Assembly (NCBI RefSeq): GCF_000237925.1
Contig: NW_017386167.1
Location: 1-64,000, forward strand
DNA: 64,000 nucleotides
Reading direction: 5' to 3'
DNA from: Schistosoma mansoni
Taxonomy: Eukaryota; Platyhelminthes; Trematoda; Strigeidida; Schistosomatidae
Shown here: positions 1-11,519 of the stretch, piece by piece
How positions within the stretch are numbered: position 1 is the stretch's first letter
Layout: each line of letters opens with the position of its first letter
The notes under the pieces: generated by a model
Database searches by the model: none
What the model was told of the DNA's origin: nothing
What the model saw: only the letters and a program-made list of their open reading frames with translations
Position numbers and translations under genes: made by a program

Positions 1-2374
1 TATTCTAACTAAACATTAAACTACTGAGCTTTATTATCCTATGTTATTTAACTTAATAGGGATCTATTTTGATTATCTACAAGGTGATGACATAAAAAGC
101 TACACATTACATAAATCTTTTACAAATTGTCTATTTACGTTGACGTAAGCTTCCTTACTAAATAATTTCGAAGATCAAAGAAACCAAATATAACTGTTGA
201 ATTATGTCACAATGAAAAGAAATCTAATCTTTACTTCCGTGGGTAATAATGTACGACTAGAAAGTAGATTGTAAATTAAAGTCGCTAACAGTTTTCAAGA
301 TCTATCAAGGTTCCTTCTTACATGAAAATAAAAAAAGTTCTAATCTATTTGACTGTATCACAGATAGAATTAAAGATGTTTGTTCAATCCAGAAACCGTT
401 GCTATCTCTTCTGTTGAAATTATATACTAATAACAAATCTTGTAAACTCTGTGAACGTCCCTTAATTCCATAAATTTGTGAACATTATAATCCTGCGTAG
501 CTTTATAATTGTTATTTTTTAGTGAAAAGCTTACCAACGAGTAATCATATATGCATATCACGTTTTAGCTACGTTAATCTGTACAAACAGATATATACAA
601 ATATAAGTCTCAGTCGCTAGTGTTCAGTATTTCTGGTGTCACATATATGCATTATTAGATTTCAAGACAAATATGAAATTAAAAACGGGATTTTTCGACT
701 AGATATCAGAATCACTCTTATTGAACTAGTTTTTATTATGTCTGACCATAGGAAGTTATCAAAATTATTTAACTTGATGAATAAGTCATGTTTATCGGAA
801 GTATTTCAACTATTCTTAAGCTTTAAACTCCATGAAAACCCCCCAGTACTACTCATCTTCATCATTCTTCAATTAAGTTATAAGTAAGCAATAATCTTCA
901 TTCCACCAAGTTCATTTCGTACGATTGTAGTCAGGAATGAGCACATTATCAGTTAGAATATCCACCATTCGTTTGACGACTATACTGTACTCTCTTTTCG
1001 TGGAAATAATCTCTTCTTTTAACGTAACAGATAATTCTAGGAAATAGGATAACAGATCTTAGAGATGATATAAGTGCTCTTAAACTAAAATTAAAATATA
1101 TCGATAACTTTTCGTTTAATCGTATAAAGAATATTGTAAAAAATCGAGCACCCGCTTAAAATTAAGTCCGAAATAATAATTGTAACGAGAATCACTTTCA
1201 CTGATTAAAACAAACGGTTTAAAAGATAATCATTTATTATAAAAGTTAAGCAGCTTTGCAAGCTTTGTATTTGATCATCGGTTGGAGTGGACCAACTATT
1301 GTCGCCTTTATTAATGGCGAAGAAAGCATGTTCTGTTATCTATGGGATATATCCCTTTTTCCTATCTATATTCCATAATTTCGTATATTTGCTCAGTTTA
1401 GTCACAAACTGCAATTGATTCTAACCATTTTTCTTTATTTCTTATTTCGACTTACCTGTTTATGGATCTCGGCCTGGAAGTTAGATATTTTTGACTGTCA
1501 ACCAATTGACTCAACAGTGACCTATTAGTTAGAACAGTCGGTTTCCAACTTCCGAACCGAGCTCCATCTATGTGGGCTCGGGGAACCGGGTAATATTGTC
1601 GATAGCTCTCAAGTAAAATATAGTGTGTTTAAAATATAGAGTACATAAACCTGTATCTAGTCACAGAGTTGTATTAGTTGTTTGTTTTCTGGCAAAGCTG
1701 ATTAATATAATTTCATAGTATCTTATTCAAAATGTCAAGGATCCATCTATTCATTTATTTTAAATAAAGCTCATTTTGTATTGAGCTATTTACTTGATTA
1801 ATTATATTATGTCAGCAAAATAAGTAATTTTTGTTTGATGTGATCACGATTGTCCTAGAATTCAGGGAATGTTAGTCAAACTCATTCTTAACAAAATGCT
1901 ATGTTGATGGAAAAAAAATCCTGGTTTTTATTAGTCTTCGTGTTTATTTTTACATTTTCTTGTGAAATTTTTTATATTATCCTTTGAGCATTTATTATGA
2001 ATCGTTTGATCGACAAAATTATGCATAAAAATGGTTCACATGGAGTTCATAATGTACTTGGAGGCATTAGAAATGTAAAGATTTCTTAATTTGACAAATA
2101 AACATTGATGTAATTTCATGTCTCCTTACTATAACTTATGATGATTTTTTATTTTGAATGGGAATTGCTGACTTTCAAAGATTTTCTCATTATTTAACTA
2201 CTTTTTATAGGTTTTTTCCTTAATTGAACTTGATTGCTTTGAGATTTATCGATTTCTTAGGGACGTTTCCGACAATTCATGGGTTTTCGTGTATGTTCTT
2301 TCGCGTAATTTCTTTTATTAAAAACTTAATTTTGTTCTTACTTCTATGCAATTTTATGTTTTTTTTGGTTACAG
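1..2374 (+). other. Upstream SF3B2 intron, no exon recognised
   Basis: AT-rich sequence before the first recognisable SF3B2 exon, ending in an acceptor (TTACAG, ending at 2374). I searched for the acidic, Gly/Pro-rich SF3B2 segment that precedes the LITPSG motif in other animals and did not find it, so the earlier exons probably lie left of the window. The 83-codon open frame at 636-887 has no recognisable domain and looks like chance. Confidence 0.5.
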
Positions 2375-2618
2375 ATTAATAACACCTAGTGGTGTATCCA
2401 GTGTTGGTGCTGGTTTGGAAACTCCACAAAGTATGATTGAACTACGTAAGAAAACTATAGAAGAGGCGATGGAAGATAGTACTGGTTTGGTTACACCGTC
2501 CACTCAATTGTATCGTATACTTCCCGAAACTGAAACTAATTTACAACCTAATGCACTTATGGGTAGTACTAAATTGTATGATGTGGCTGGTGTAACAGGT
2601 GCTCAGCGTGGAATCGAA
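2375..2618 (+). CDS. SF3B2: SF3B2 exon (LITPSG..GIE)
   Basis: Exon bounded by acceptor ACAG (2371-2374) and donor GTAAGT (from 2619). The frame gives one split codon plus 81 full codons, with no stop. Confidence 0.92.
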
Positions 2619-4748
2619 GTAAGTATACGGTTTTATGTATGTAACCGGTTCAGACAGGGATCGTAACAACGTAGAGCTTCGTACGTACGTACGTACATAC
2701 ATCAGCTCAAGTTGCCATACCACATTAGCACAGAGATAGTTGTCTATTTAAATCCCATAGTGGCGGAGGTAGTAAAAGTATAAGCAGTAATCGGGAAGAT
2801 TAGGGTTTGAAGATGTTATTCAAGGAGTATAATCCGGTGAAATGAATTCGGAGAGAGAAAAAAAGGGACATGGAAAATTCAGAAGACTAGAATTTGGAAG
2901 AACACAAAGAGTGGATACACACGATTTTGAGCCATGTCATTCAAGGTCTCTAACCATCGGTTGTTATCGTCTCACTGATCCCAACCGATTCAAAGTAAAC
3001 TTGATTTCTGGCTTTCTCAGTTAAACTTATTTATCTCCATTAATACGATAAACAATCACTTATCTTAACTTTGGTCTCATTTTCCCATAAATTTCTATTG
3101 GGAAAGCAACATTTTGTGTTAAGTTTATTCAAAAGGAACTGTAAAAGGAAATGGATACAAAGTCTATGACAGTAACTAATGCAACCATTTTCAACGAAGT
3201 AAGTGTTTCGCGTATTAATGTAGGTTATCCTAACAAAATAACTTTTTTGGACACAAAGCCCATAATTTCAAGTTATCTACTAGTTGTGAGATCGACCTGG
3301 AAAGTAAAGTAGTTGAACTTTCATTCCATGTCACAGATATATATGACTTACAGTTCTTATATGAGTATAGTTTTACGTTTTTTTAATGATGCCATTACTT
3401 TTCGAAGATTTGGTACATTTTTCAAGTAACCTAGTCAATGCTTGAATGCTTGATATTCTAGTTAACACTGTGGATCTTAAGTGCTGCTTCAAAAAACAAT
3501 CTCAACTAAGATTTGCGCGATGGCAAAACTTAAAACATCTTGTATTTCCAAATGCATTGTATGAATGTTGCATCTTCTCTTCAGAGAAGATAATGATCTC
3601 AATTACTTTCAAAGTTAGGACGTACCAAAGGTGCGAATACTTTTCCACTAGTTTCTATTCTTTTTCCGTCTTTCTCACTTGCTAGTGTTCATTAAATTTT
3701 TTAACATCTTTTATTTTGAGATGGTATTTAATATAATTAGTCTATTATTCAATGTCATTGTATTCCAGAATTTAATAATGTTGTTATGATTCGCTATGTA
3801 GCACGTATATTTACCTTTTATGTAGATTAAATCATAGCTAAGTCTAATAGAAAATAAATTAGTAATTGCTAGTAAGGTTTGATTAGACCAAATGACAAAA
3901 TTTATATCTAGAAACATTTGTTTACTTGTCGCCCTACGATAATTTCTTGTCACGAACAATTAGGTTTTGTCTAATACAAACAGAACCTAATGTGATTTCG
4001 ATAGACTATTAACTGATAGTTAACACTTCGACAGTATCTCCAATTTTGTGTAAGACAGGTTCTCATAAATGGATTGATATTTAATAACTTTAAATGGAAG
4101 TGGAACGACCCAATATATATGGTAATACTCAATGACCTTGGGACTGATAAAAAAACTAACGAATTAGAAGTGACAAGAATCAATTAAATAACAATAAAGC
4201 CGGTACAAAATTATGAATCAGTAGAAGTTTGTCCTAGTTGTTCTCACAGAAAAAAAACTCATTATTTATTAACCAGAAACTAGATAACATGAACTTTTAT
4301 TAGCATTACTACGTATTAATTTATTCTATTGACTTATTCTATGGTGAAACTAGTTTCTAATATTGGTTTTAAGCAAATTGCGTAATATCAAACTTCATTT
4401 CTAGATGAGCTAAATAAAGGGAAACATTCAACGCCATATTATTTTGAGGAAGATTATTCAAAACTATCAAGGAAGTGTACTAAATTACTTTCAGGCTTAC
4501 TTCGAAAGGATTGTTCATTGATACACAATGTTTACAATGTTATTTTTTATGTTAACTTTTTTCGCCCTCTTTTTGTTTAGGCTGAAGATCCTCGTGAACG
4601 CATGTTACGTAAACGTATATCAGGCACTGAATCACAACAAGATCAAATTAGTGGAGCGAAATCTGGCGGGGGTAGTGCAGTTTTGAGTAATGCACCCGAG
4701 CCAACTGTTCCGTCCGCATCGAAAAAATATAAAGAATTCAAGTTTTGA
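2375..4748 (+). CDS. SF3B2: Splicing factor 3B subunit 2 (SF3B2/SAP145), C-terminal exons
   Basis: C-terminal part of SF3B2, a subunit of the SF3b complex of U2 snRNP that helps anchor U2 at the intron branch site in the nucleus. Two exons are visible. The first encodes LITPSGVSSVGAGLETP and IELRKKTIEEAMEDS, then LPETETN and MGSTKLYDV, matching the order and spacing of the animal protein (LITP, SSVPAGMETP, IELRKKKIEEAM, LPEK, MGSTHIYD). The second encodes 55 residues ending SKKYKEFKF-stop, the signature SF3B2 C-terminus. The entry codon is split: the exon supplies only its third base, consistent with the Gly before LITP. The exon 1 end and exon 2 start are both phase 0. From memory of the human protein, about 45 residues lie between these blocks (VALAPEELELDPMAM onwards). 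I could not find an exon for them in the intron, so it is divergent, very short or lost. The N-terminal part is outside the window. Confidence 0.93.
2690..3010 (+). repeat. Dispersed repeat, old copy in SF3B2 intron
   Basis: It resembles the segment at about 5104-5360: both share the string AAGTTG..TACCA..TT and then a run of similar landmarks ending near a CCGATTC motif. The copies are diverged and I cannot assign a family. A short GTAC microsatellite (about 2680-2695) sits at its left edge. Confidence 0.4.
4581..4748 (+). CDS. SF3B2: SF3B2 terminal exon
   Basis: Acceptor TTGTTTAG ends at 4580. The exon encodes a basic start (AEDPRERMLRKRIS), a Ser/Gly-rich linker and the terminal KKYKEFKF, with TGA at 4746-4748. 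Confidence 0.93.
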   Translation, partial: AEDPRERMLRKRISGTESQQDQISGAKSGGGSAVLSNAPEPTVPSASKKYKEFKF

Positions 4749-4858
4749 TGAAGTAATGAATATGCATTCACGGTTTGTTTTGAACAGAAAAAACACTTGT
4801 TGTTCATCACATCATTAATGTTAGATTATACATACTTGAATATGACATACAGCAACAG

Positions 4859-4864
4859 AATAAA
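4859..4864 (+). terminator. Possible SF3B2 polyadenylation signal
   Basis: AATAAA about 110 bases after the SF3B2 stop codon. In AT-rich DNA a chance hexamer is possible, but the distance suits a short 3' UTR. Confidence 0.5.
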
Positions 4865-5103
4865 AAAGTGATCATATCTTTCACTTAACATTTATTTGTA
4901 AATATAAGAAACATTTGAATACTTTCGAAATAATTCTAATAATAATCCTTACTTGTAAGAAATGAATGATAATTGTGTTGTAATTTAGTATCCGAAAGGA
5001 GCTGTTTGTTTACGATTAGTGTAGCGATGATTTAGTGATTAAAACACTAAAGTTCAATCACTCAATCAGTTGGTCATAATGAACGTATAGTTTAGTATAG
5101 ATG

Positions 5104-5360
5104 CGCGTTAGCCCAAGTTGTCGTACCATATTGACGCCACAAGATGAATATTAGTAAAGCAGTCGAAATATTCGTGTTGACAATAACGAGGAGAGAGTAA
5201 ATATTGAAAATACGGCTCGAAAAACAGAATTAAAAGGTTTACATGGAGTAATATTGGGATTCAAGGTCTAGAAGGAGATAAAGAATGAATGCATCTGCAC
5301 CCCAGTGGCCGATTCGGAGTCGTGTTTCTCAACGTTTCCAAACACTGGAGTTATCTCTCA
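5104..5360 (+). repeat. Dispersed repeat, second copy downstream of SF3B2
   Basis: Diverged relative of the 2690-3010 repeat in the same orientation. No coding capacity seen. The rest of 4865-5783 is AT-rich with nothing recognisable. Confidence 0.4.
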
Positions 5361-5783
5361 GACCTTAACCATGTAGTTTAAACCTGCCATGGTTCAGCTA
5401 AGCAATAAATGATATGCTGTGATGTCACGTTTTAGTTTGTCTATCCCTAGCTTTCACCTGACTTATTCCTACACTAGTTGACATCGCTTAAGAACTAGTG
5501 CACAGACATGCAATTGATCATATAGTTATTAATATACATTAATAATTACTATTGAACTGACGGGCAGTTCTAATGTCCAATAATTATTTACAGCTGATTG
5601 ATTCCAATGTTTATTTGAACAGCTGTATATCATGAAGATGAGTTGATTCATATGTTTTTTTGTGAATTAGCCATTCCATAACTGTACAGCGTATAACGCA
5701 TGAAACAAAAATCAACAGCATGAGATTCAGAAAAAATCTGCAATTGTTAATCTTCTTAATGTACTACTGTGGTGTGGGCTACT

Positions 5784-6355
5784 TGTTATGTATTTGACCT
5801 AGGCTGTAGCCAATTGTTATGACTTGATCAAGGTCGTCGCTGATTCGTTATGACCTTACGAATGAAACAAGGACGTAAGTCGCGTAAATTATCCACCAAT
5901 AGAATACGCCCTCTACGACCTTCACACTGTGACAATGACGTTCGATTAGTGTGAGTAATTTAGCGCCCTTATTGGTCCTTATCCTCCTAGCCCGTCCACT
6001 TGAGTCCAGAACACCAATAACAGCTGCTGTAATTCGAATAGTCTATTTCAAGCATACTTTGTTTATATATCAGACAGACAGGCCACATCACACCATAAAA
6101 TAGAAAATAATATTTGTACAAAACCAAGCCAAATGAGGCTGTAAGAGTGGGAGACAATAATCAATAAACTGAGTATAACTTAGGAACAGTAAATCATATA
6201 ATAACAATCAATAGGTCAAAATGAAGCTAGTAATAAGATGAATATAGACATAGATAATCCAGTTACGGAATAGTTATACCATAGGAATATAAATAGATTA
6301 ATAGTCTAATAAGAGGTCCCGTAAGTTATCAGTACTTTTTCCCTAGTATATAACA
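5784..6355 (-). repeat. 3' LTR of the gypsy-like element
   Basis: About 572 bp, TG..CA ends. Preceded by target duplication CTACT. Nearly identical to the other LTR except for the outermost 65 or so bases on its left side. Confidence 0.88.
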
Positions 6356-6374
6356 ACTCCCCTTTTTTGAAGCA

Positions 6375-7330
6375 TCATGGATAATAACGATCCTTGGGAT
6401 TTATTTTTATACGATTAGGTTTCCGCCTGATGCGCTGCGACCGCCTTGGGAGTGTTGTACACGTCTTCTTTTTATTCGGGTCCTTTTTAATTTCATTATC
6501 CGACTCGGTTAATATATTTAATGGTATATCATGCTTTCTATTACTTCCTATCTCCCACTCTTGTCTGGTCGGCTGTATCTGGTTTGCATGTCGTACCCAT
6601 ATCTTTTGTCCAACTTTCACTTCATAAATAACTTTCCCTTTTCTTCGGACTATGATGCCAAATTTCCGGGTTTGCTTTACTCCCTGGAAATTACTTGCCA
6701 TTACTGCTTGTCCCACATTAAACCTGGGTAAGGCACCATGCCTTTTGTTGAACTGCCGTTCCATTCATTTATTCTTGCGGAGACTGATTTCAGGTTTTGG
6801 CTTCATTTGTTCCATAGGTATTCTAATCTTTCTTCCAAAAATTGCTTCTGCCGGGCTTTCTTGGTTATTTGTTGCTGGGTTGGGGGTTGCGCGGTAGCTT
6901 AGTGAAAATCGTTGAATTCTATCTTCTATTTCTCCTTCCCCTTCGGCTTTCTTAGTTACATGAACCATGGGTAGATCTCTAGGATTATTTGTGCACCTCA
7001 TCGTGCATATTTCACTCAATGGAAGATCCCATAGGTTTAGTTTATCTATCCAATCTATTCCAATAAGGTCTAAATCATGTCTGTTCGTTAAATAACAATT
7101 TCCTGTGAAGTAGTTATCTCGAAATTTAACAGAGCATTTTATAATTCCAACAAGCTTTAAGATATCTCCGGTTGCATTTCGTGCAGTATGCTCAGTAGGT
7201 AATACTTGTGGACAACCAATTAAATTCCATGTTCGTTTAGAGATCAATGTGATATCTGACGCTGTATCCAATTGTAATCGGACATGAACACCATTGACCA
7301 CTAATTCCACATACCTTCTTTTATCTGCCA
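6375..7330 (-). pseudogene. protease and integrase-tail parts of the LTR fossil
   Basis: Minus-strand parts: a retropepsin-like stretch with LQLDTASDITLIS near 7270, then integrase C-terminal sequence (SYRATPNPATN, PAEAIFGRK) and a basic tail with FNVGQAVMA and VIYEVKVG. These blocks are typical of Ty3/gypsy pol. The element is not whole. Confidence 0.75.
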
Positions 7331-7408
7331 TACTTAGAGCCCGTGTAGAATATATACTGTTAATATATTTGTTTTGAAACTGGTGAGGACGCTTCGTCGG
7401 CTTTGATC

Positions 7409-8340
7409 TCAAATTTTCTCTAGTCCAGCAAACTGATTCTTTATGGCCAACTTTATTGCACACCGTGCATCTATGATTTCTAAATCTGCAAAATCTTGAA
7501 AAGTGCCATGCGCCACAATATCAACATTTCGTCGAAGGTTTAGGAATTTTCGTGTGATGTTTATAGCTTTTGGCACTCTTTTGTCGTTGGCCTGTCTTAA
7601 TAGCATGAACAGAATGATTAGCTGGTGCAGCACTTTTGGTTTCTAACATAGCCGAATCCTGTTTCAAGTTTATTAATCGTTGACACTCACCAGTAACAGT
7701 TTGTAGCGTCATTTCTTCGTCATGTTCCATACGAGATAATAACTTCATGCGAACATCAGCATCGCTGGGAGAATTCAGACCAGAAATAAATAATAAGCAT
7801 TTGAATTGATCACTGGTTAACACATTTAATTTAAATCGTTCCACTTGTAAATTTACTCTTCCGGCATACGTAGTATAATCTTCATCAGCTTCTCTAGTCA
7901 ACTGGAGACAATTATACCGGATACGAAATAGAGACATCTGTTCACAAAACATTTTATTTAAAATGTTAACAGTCTCATCGAAACTAATCTCTCGTGGATG
8001 TTTAGGCAGGATATGGTTTTTATACTTCTGATGCTCGTTAGGACCAAGTTTCTGTAAGAGCAACCGGACTTTCTTTGCGTCCTCCATAGCAGCAAATTCT
8101 ACTCGAAAAATATCTTCAATTCTGCCAAACCATGCTTCAAAAGTGTGACCGCTGTCTGCATCGAAAATAAATTCTGGAATTGGATTAAGATATGACTATG
8201 CTTTTATGTTCTGGAATATCTTGTTGAATATACATTTTCCCCAAAAGTGCTTCCAGGAGTTGTTGTTGACAAGCTAACATCTGTTGCTGCTGCTGCTGCT
8301 GCAATATTAACTGTAACTGTTCTGGAGAAATCGACATTTT
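7409..8340 (-). pseudogene. gag-like and zinc-knuckle region of the LTR fossil
   Basis: The minus strand encodes a start with a Gln run (about 8280-8310), a helical capsid-like segment rich in charged residues (8087-7521), and a CCHC knuckle of the form CTVCNKVGHKESVC near 7470-7430. This is the usual gag order of Ty3/gypsy elements. Treated as a fossil part. Confidence 0.7.
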
Positions 8341-8468
8341 TTTTCAATGCGAATAATAATAATAATAAATCCAAAAAAAACACCGGCAATTATTATGGAT
8401 TATTTAATTCCCGAATCACGTCACCGACTATTGTATTTTTTTTTGTTCCCAAAATCCCCGTCGCCAAT

Positions 8469-9038
8469 TGTAATGACTTGACCTAGCAGTCGCCAATTTC
8501 TATGTCTTGATCAAGGTTGTCGCTAATTTGTTATGACCTTACGAATGAAACAAGGACGTAAGTCGCGTAAATTATCCACCAATAGAATACGCCCTCTACG
8601 ACCTTCACACTGTGACAATGATGTTCGATTAGTGTGAGTAATCTAGCGCCCTTATTGGTCCTTATCCTCCTAACCCGTCCACTTGAGTCCAGAACACCAA
8701 TAACAGCTGCTGTAATTCGAATAGTCTATTTCAAGCATACTTTGTTTATATATCAGACAGACAGGCCACATCACACCATAAAATAGAAAATAATATTTGT
8801 ACAAAACCAAGCCAAATGAGGCTGTAAGAGTGGGAGACAATAATCAATAAACTGAGTATAACTTAGGAACAGTAAATCATATAATAACAATCAATAGGTC
8901 AAAATGAAGCTAGTAATAAGATGAATATAGACATAGATAATCCAGTTACGGAATAGTTATACCATAGGAATATAAATAGATTAATAGTCTAATAAGAGGT
9001 CCCGTAAGTTATCAGTACTTTTTCCCTAGTATATAACA
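8469..9038 (-). repeat. 5' LTR of the gypsy-like element
   Basis: About 570 bp, TG..CA ends, followed by target duplication CTACT. Its left edge contains two to three short tandem variants of a TCGCCAATT-TATG-CTTGA unit that also includes the primer-site edge. Confidence 0.88.
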
Positions 9039-9043
9039 CTACT

Positions 9044-11510
9044 TACATCCACACAAGTAGTATACAACGATGATCGGGTATTGAATGTATTTCAGTTGAA
9101 GATCGATCAGGAGAAAACGGGGACGGGACGCAATTGGTATGAAAATACATAAACAATAATAATCAGAGACGATGGACTGATATTTGCAGAAGGAACAGTC
9201 AATATTGGGACAATTGATTGGTTGTTTGCAAATTTACTGTTTACTGTATGGTTGTCAGATTTTACTGAGATGTTCTGTTATTTTGTGCCTAAATACATTC
9301 GATTGTCCCCAATCGTTTTCTTGTTCACTACACTACGAATTGACACCAGTAGTTCTTGCATATGTATTCTTGAAACTTCGTTTTTATCTCTTCAAGATAT
9401 AAAGCTTGGTTAGGTCCCTTCTATTACTTCAATGTATTTGGGCAGTAAGTATTGTTGAAAAGATTTGGAATCGTGATACACGAAGTATTTTCCGAAATGC
9501 TTGAATACCACTACGTAGAATGTATTGAGTCTGATATCAACTAACTGCATCTCCCGTGCTCATAAATAGTTAAGACCTATTCTATTAACGCCGATATTTC
9601 GTCTCAAGTAATGTGAAATAAAAACCGCCAAATAAACTTTAAAGTATGCTGTCAGTTTATATCCTTTGGTTACTTGTGATGAGAATTTCGGCACACCCTT
9701 GAAAACAGGTGTGTTTACAAACTATTTCAGAGAATAGTATCTAGAAGGCTCTGTTTGGAAGTTAGCTTCCTCAGTAATTTGAATATTTCTCACCAAGTTT
9801 ACTAAAGTTGTGGGTGGCAATGCTAGTTACGGTGAGTAGCGTTAGCATTAAATCCTCAATATGCATGATTCGAGAAACGTTGTACACATATTTTGTATTA
9901 TAAGCAGAGATGCTCGTGACTTAAGGCAATATCTAGGCTGTCTGCATAGGACACATATATACCAATAAGAGACTGGTCAATTGCAGTCGTAAACATCAAT
10001 GGAGAGATCCAGACAACCAATATAAAAATGAGTGTATTTTGTAATCACAGTTCTGACCCTCGCAGAATTACCAGAACTTGTTTAGCTGTGTGATGATGAT
10101 GATGATCAGAGACCCGTGTGTGTTTCATTCGGATAGTATTTTGATGTCAGTATCATGGATAAATAAGCTTTATTTGGAGATGGATACTACTGCATAAAAC
10201 AGTCGTTTTGTCTATTCCCTAAGTTACGCGACTAGTATTAAGTTATGAAACACTACGTTGGACAAATCGAGCTTTCATTTTCATGAACACTAGCTAGCTG
10301 CCAAACGACATGATTTATGTTGGCATATATCAATGCACATGGACATGTTCGACTGAGAAAATGTTGAGACTTTGGATGAAGGGAATACCAAGAAGACCAA
10401 AGAATTTTCGAAGCTTGGTAATTAGATCAGTCAGAAATCACTAAACATATCGAAATCGATTGGGTTTATCAGCCAATCAAAAAAATCACGGACAAATGTA
10501 GGATCAGGAATCAATTCAAAGGAAGATACAATCAAACCACATATACAGCAACGACAGGTTAAAGGTCAATAATAACCAATCACAACCATTGTCACCAGGA
10601 CAAGTTGTCAGTCATATATAGAGAAAGTCAAATGTCTGAGTGATGTTAGTGCTTATGGTTTTATTCAGAGGAACAATGAAGGCTTCGTGGTTAAAACATC
10701 CAATTCAGAGAACGAACCTTCACCAAAATTAATGGTATTCATTAATACTATTTATCTGATTTATGGAAAACGTATCCAGTTTTACTGATTCAGTTAACTT
10801 TAGACAATGAGTATATTTTTAACCGAAGTACTTTAGTGACAACTCGCTCGCCTTAATGTTTACAATTTGAAAACACCCCTTTCTGGATGAGTACCGGCGA
10901 GCTTGAAATCTTTTTTATACAGTCTCCTATTACCCAATATTAAATTACGTTGTTGTTATTTGTAAATTATTATAAAGTCAATTCAAAAGAAATAGCTTAA
11001 TATGTCATTAATTAGTTAGTTGTACTCGACTAAACTTATCTACTTCTACTCATATTTCATTAGAGAATGGTAACTTATTGTTTATAAACAAATGCGTTCG
11101 ACGAAGTATGACATTCATTATAACACCCCTAATCCTTTCTGTTAAACTAACAATATCGCAGCTTTATACATTGATGAACTTAATAAATTTTTTATTGGTC
11201 ACAGGATAAATCTGTGTTGCTGTTCACCTACTATTGAGCAAAATATTGCTGTTGAATTCAAGTGTAAATTATCTGGTAAATGACAATCGAAAGCTCTTTT
11301 ATTATTAGTATTATCATTAGTATTAGGCGGACGTCGGTTTTATCAAAGAAATTAAAAAATTTCAGTAGTCTTGTTGTACATTCATTTCTAGATTACTATT
11401 GAGTCGAAGTTTCAATTGCTTTGTCTTGTTCACCGTAATAAAAAATTCCAGATAGGACATTCATGAAGAACTCTTTTCATCTAAATAGTTTAATTAAGAT
11501 TAGAAATCTT
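9044..11510. other. Intergenic AT-rich stretch
   Basis: No gene recognised. It contains a 3' fragment of the family-A hammerhead repeat at about 9903-10015 (GGCAATATC..AGG, then the ATTGCAGTC..AAACATCAATGG end). The rest shows no structure I can name. Confidence 0.4.
9903..10015 (+). repeat. Family-A (Sm-alpha-like) repeat, 3' fragment
   Basis: Matches the region after the hammerhead in complete family-A copies, from the AGGCAATATC block to the AAACATCAATGG block. Head and ribozyme are missing. Confidence 0.6.
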
Positions 11511-11519
11511 CATGGGTTT

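Larger units (their letters stand above)
5784..9038 (-). mobile_element. Ty3/gypsy-like LTR retrotransposon (fossil)
   Basis: An LTR element lying on the minus strand. Two direct repeats of about 570 bp (5784-6355 and 8469-9038) start TG, end CA and are flanked by the same 5-base target duplication, CTACT (5779-5783 and 9039-9043). Inside the right LTR is a tRNA-complementary primer site ending CCA (8464-8466). Inside the left LTR is an A/G-rich polypurine tract on the minus strand (about 6356-6368). Recognisable parts in element order are a gag-like region with a Gln-rich start, a CCHC zinc knuckle, an aspartic protease with the LDTASD motif, and an integrase C-terminal part followed by a chromodomain-like basic tail. 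The copy is broken, with several breaks. The LTRs are nearly identical over about 500 bp, so insertion is recent on the repeat clock. Gag, zinc knuckle and integrase tail point to gypsy rather than BEL; I do not assign a named subfamily. Confidence 0.88.

Noticed and set aside
636-887. 83-codon open frame as a gene
   Set aside because: No domain, ordinary AT-rich composition, lies in a presumed SF3B2 intron.
8280-8310. Plus-strand alanine-run protein over the GCTGCT tract
   Set aside because: The tract is the reverse of the Gln run at the start of the LTR fossil's gag-like region.
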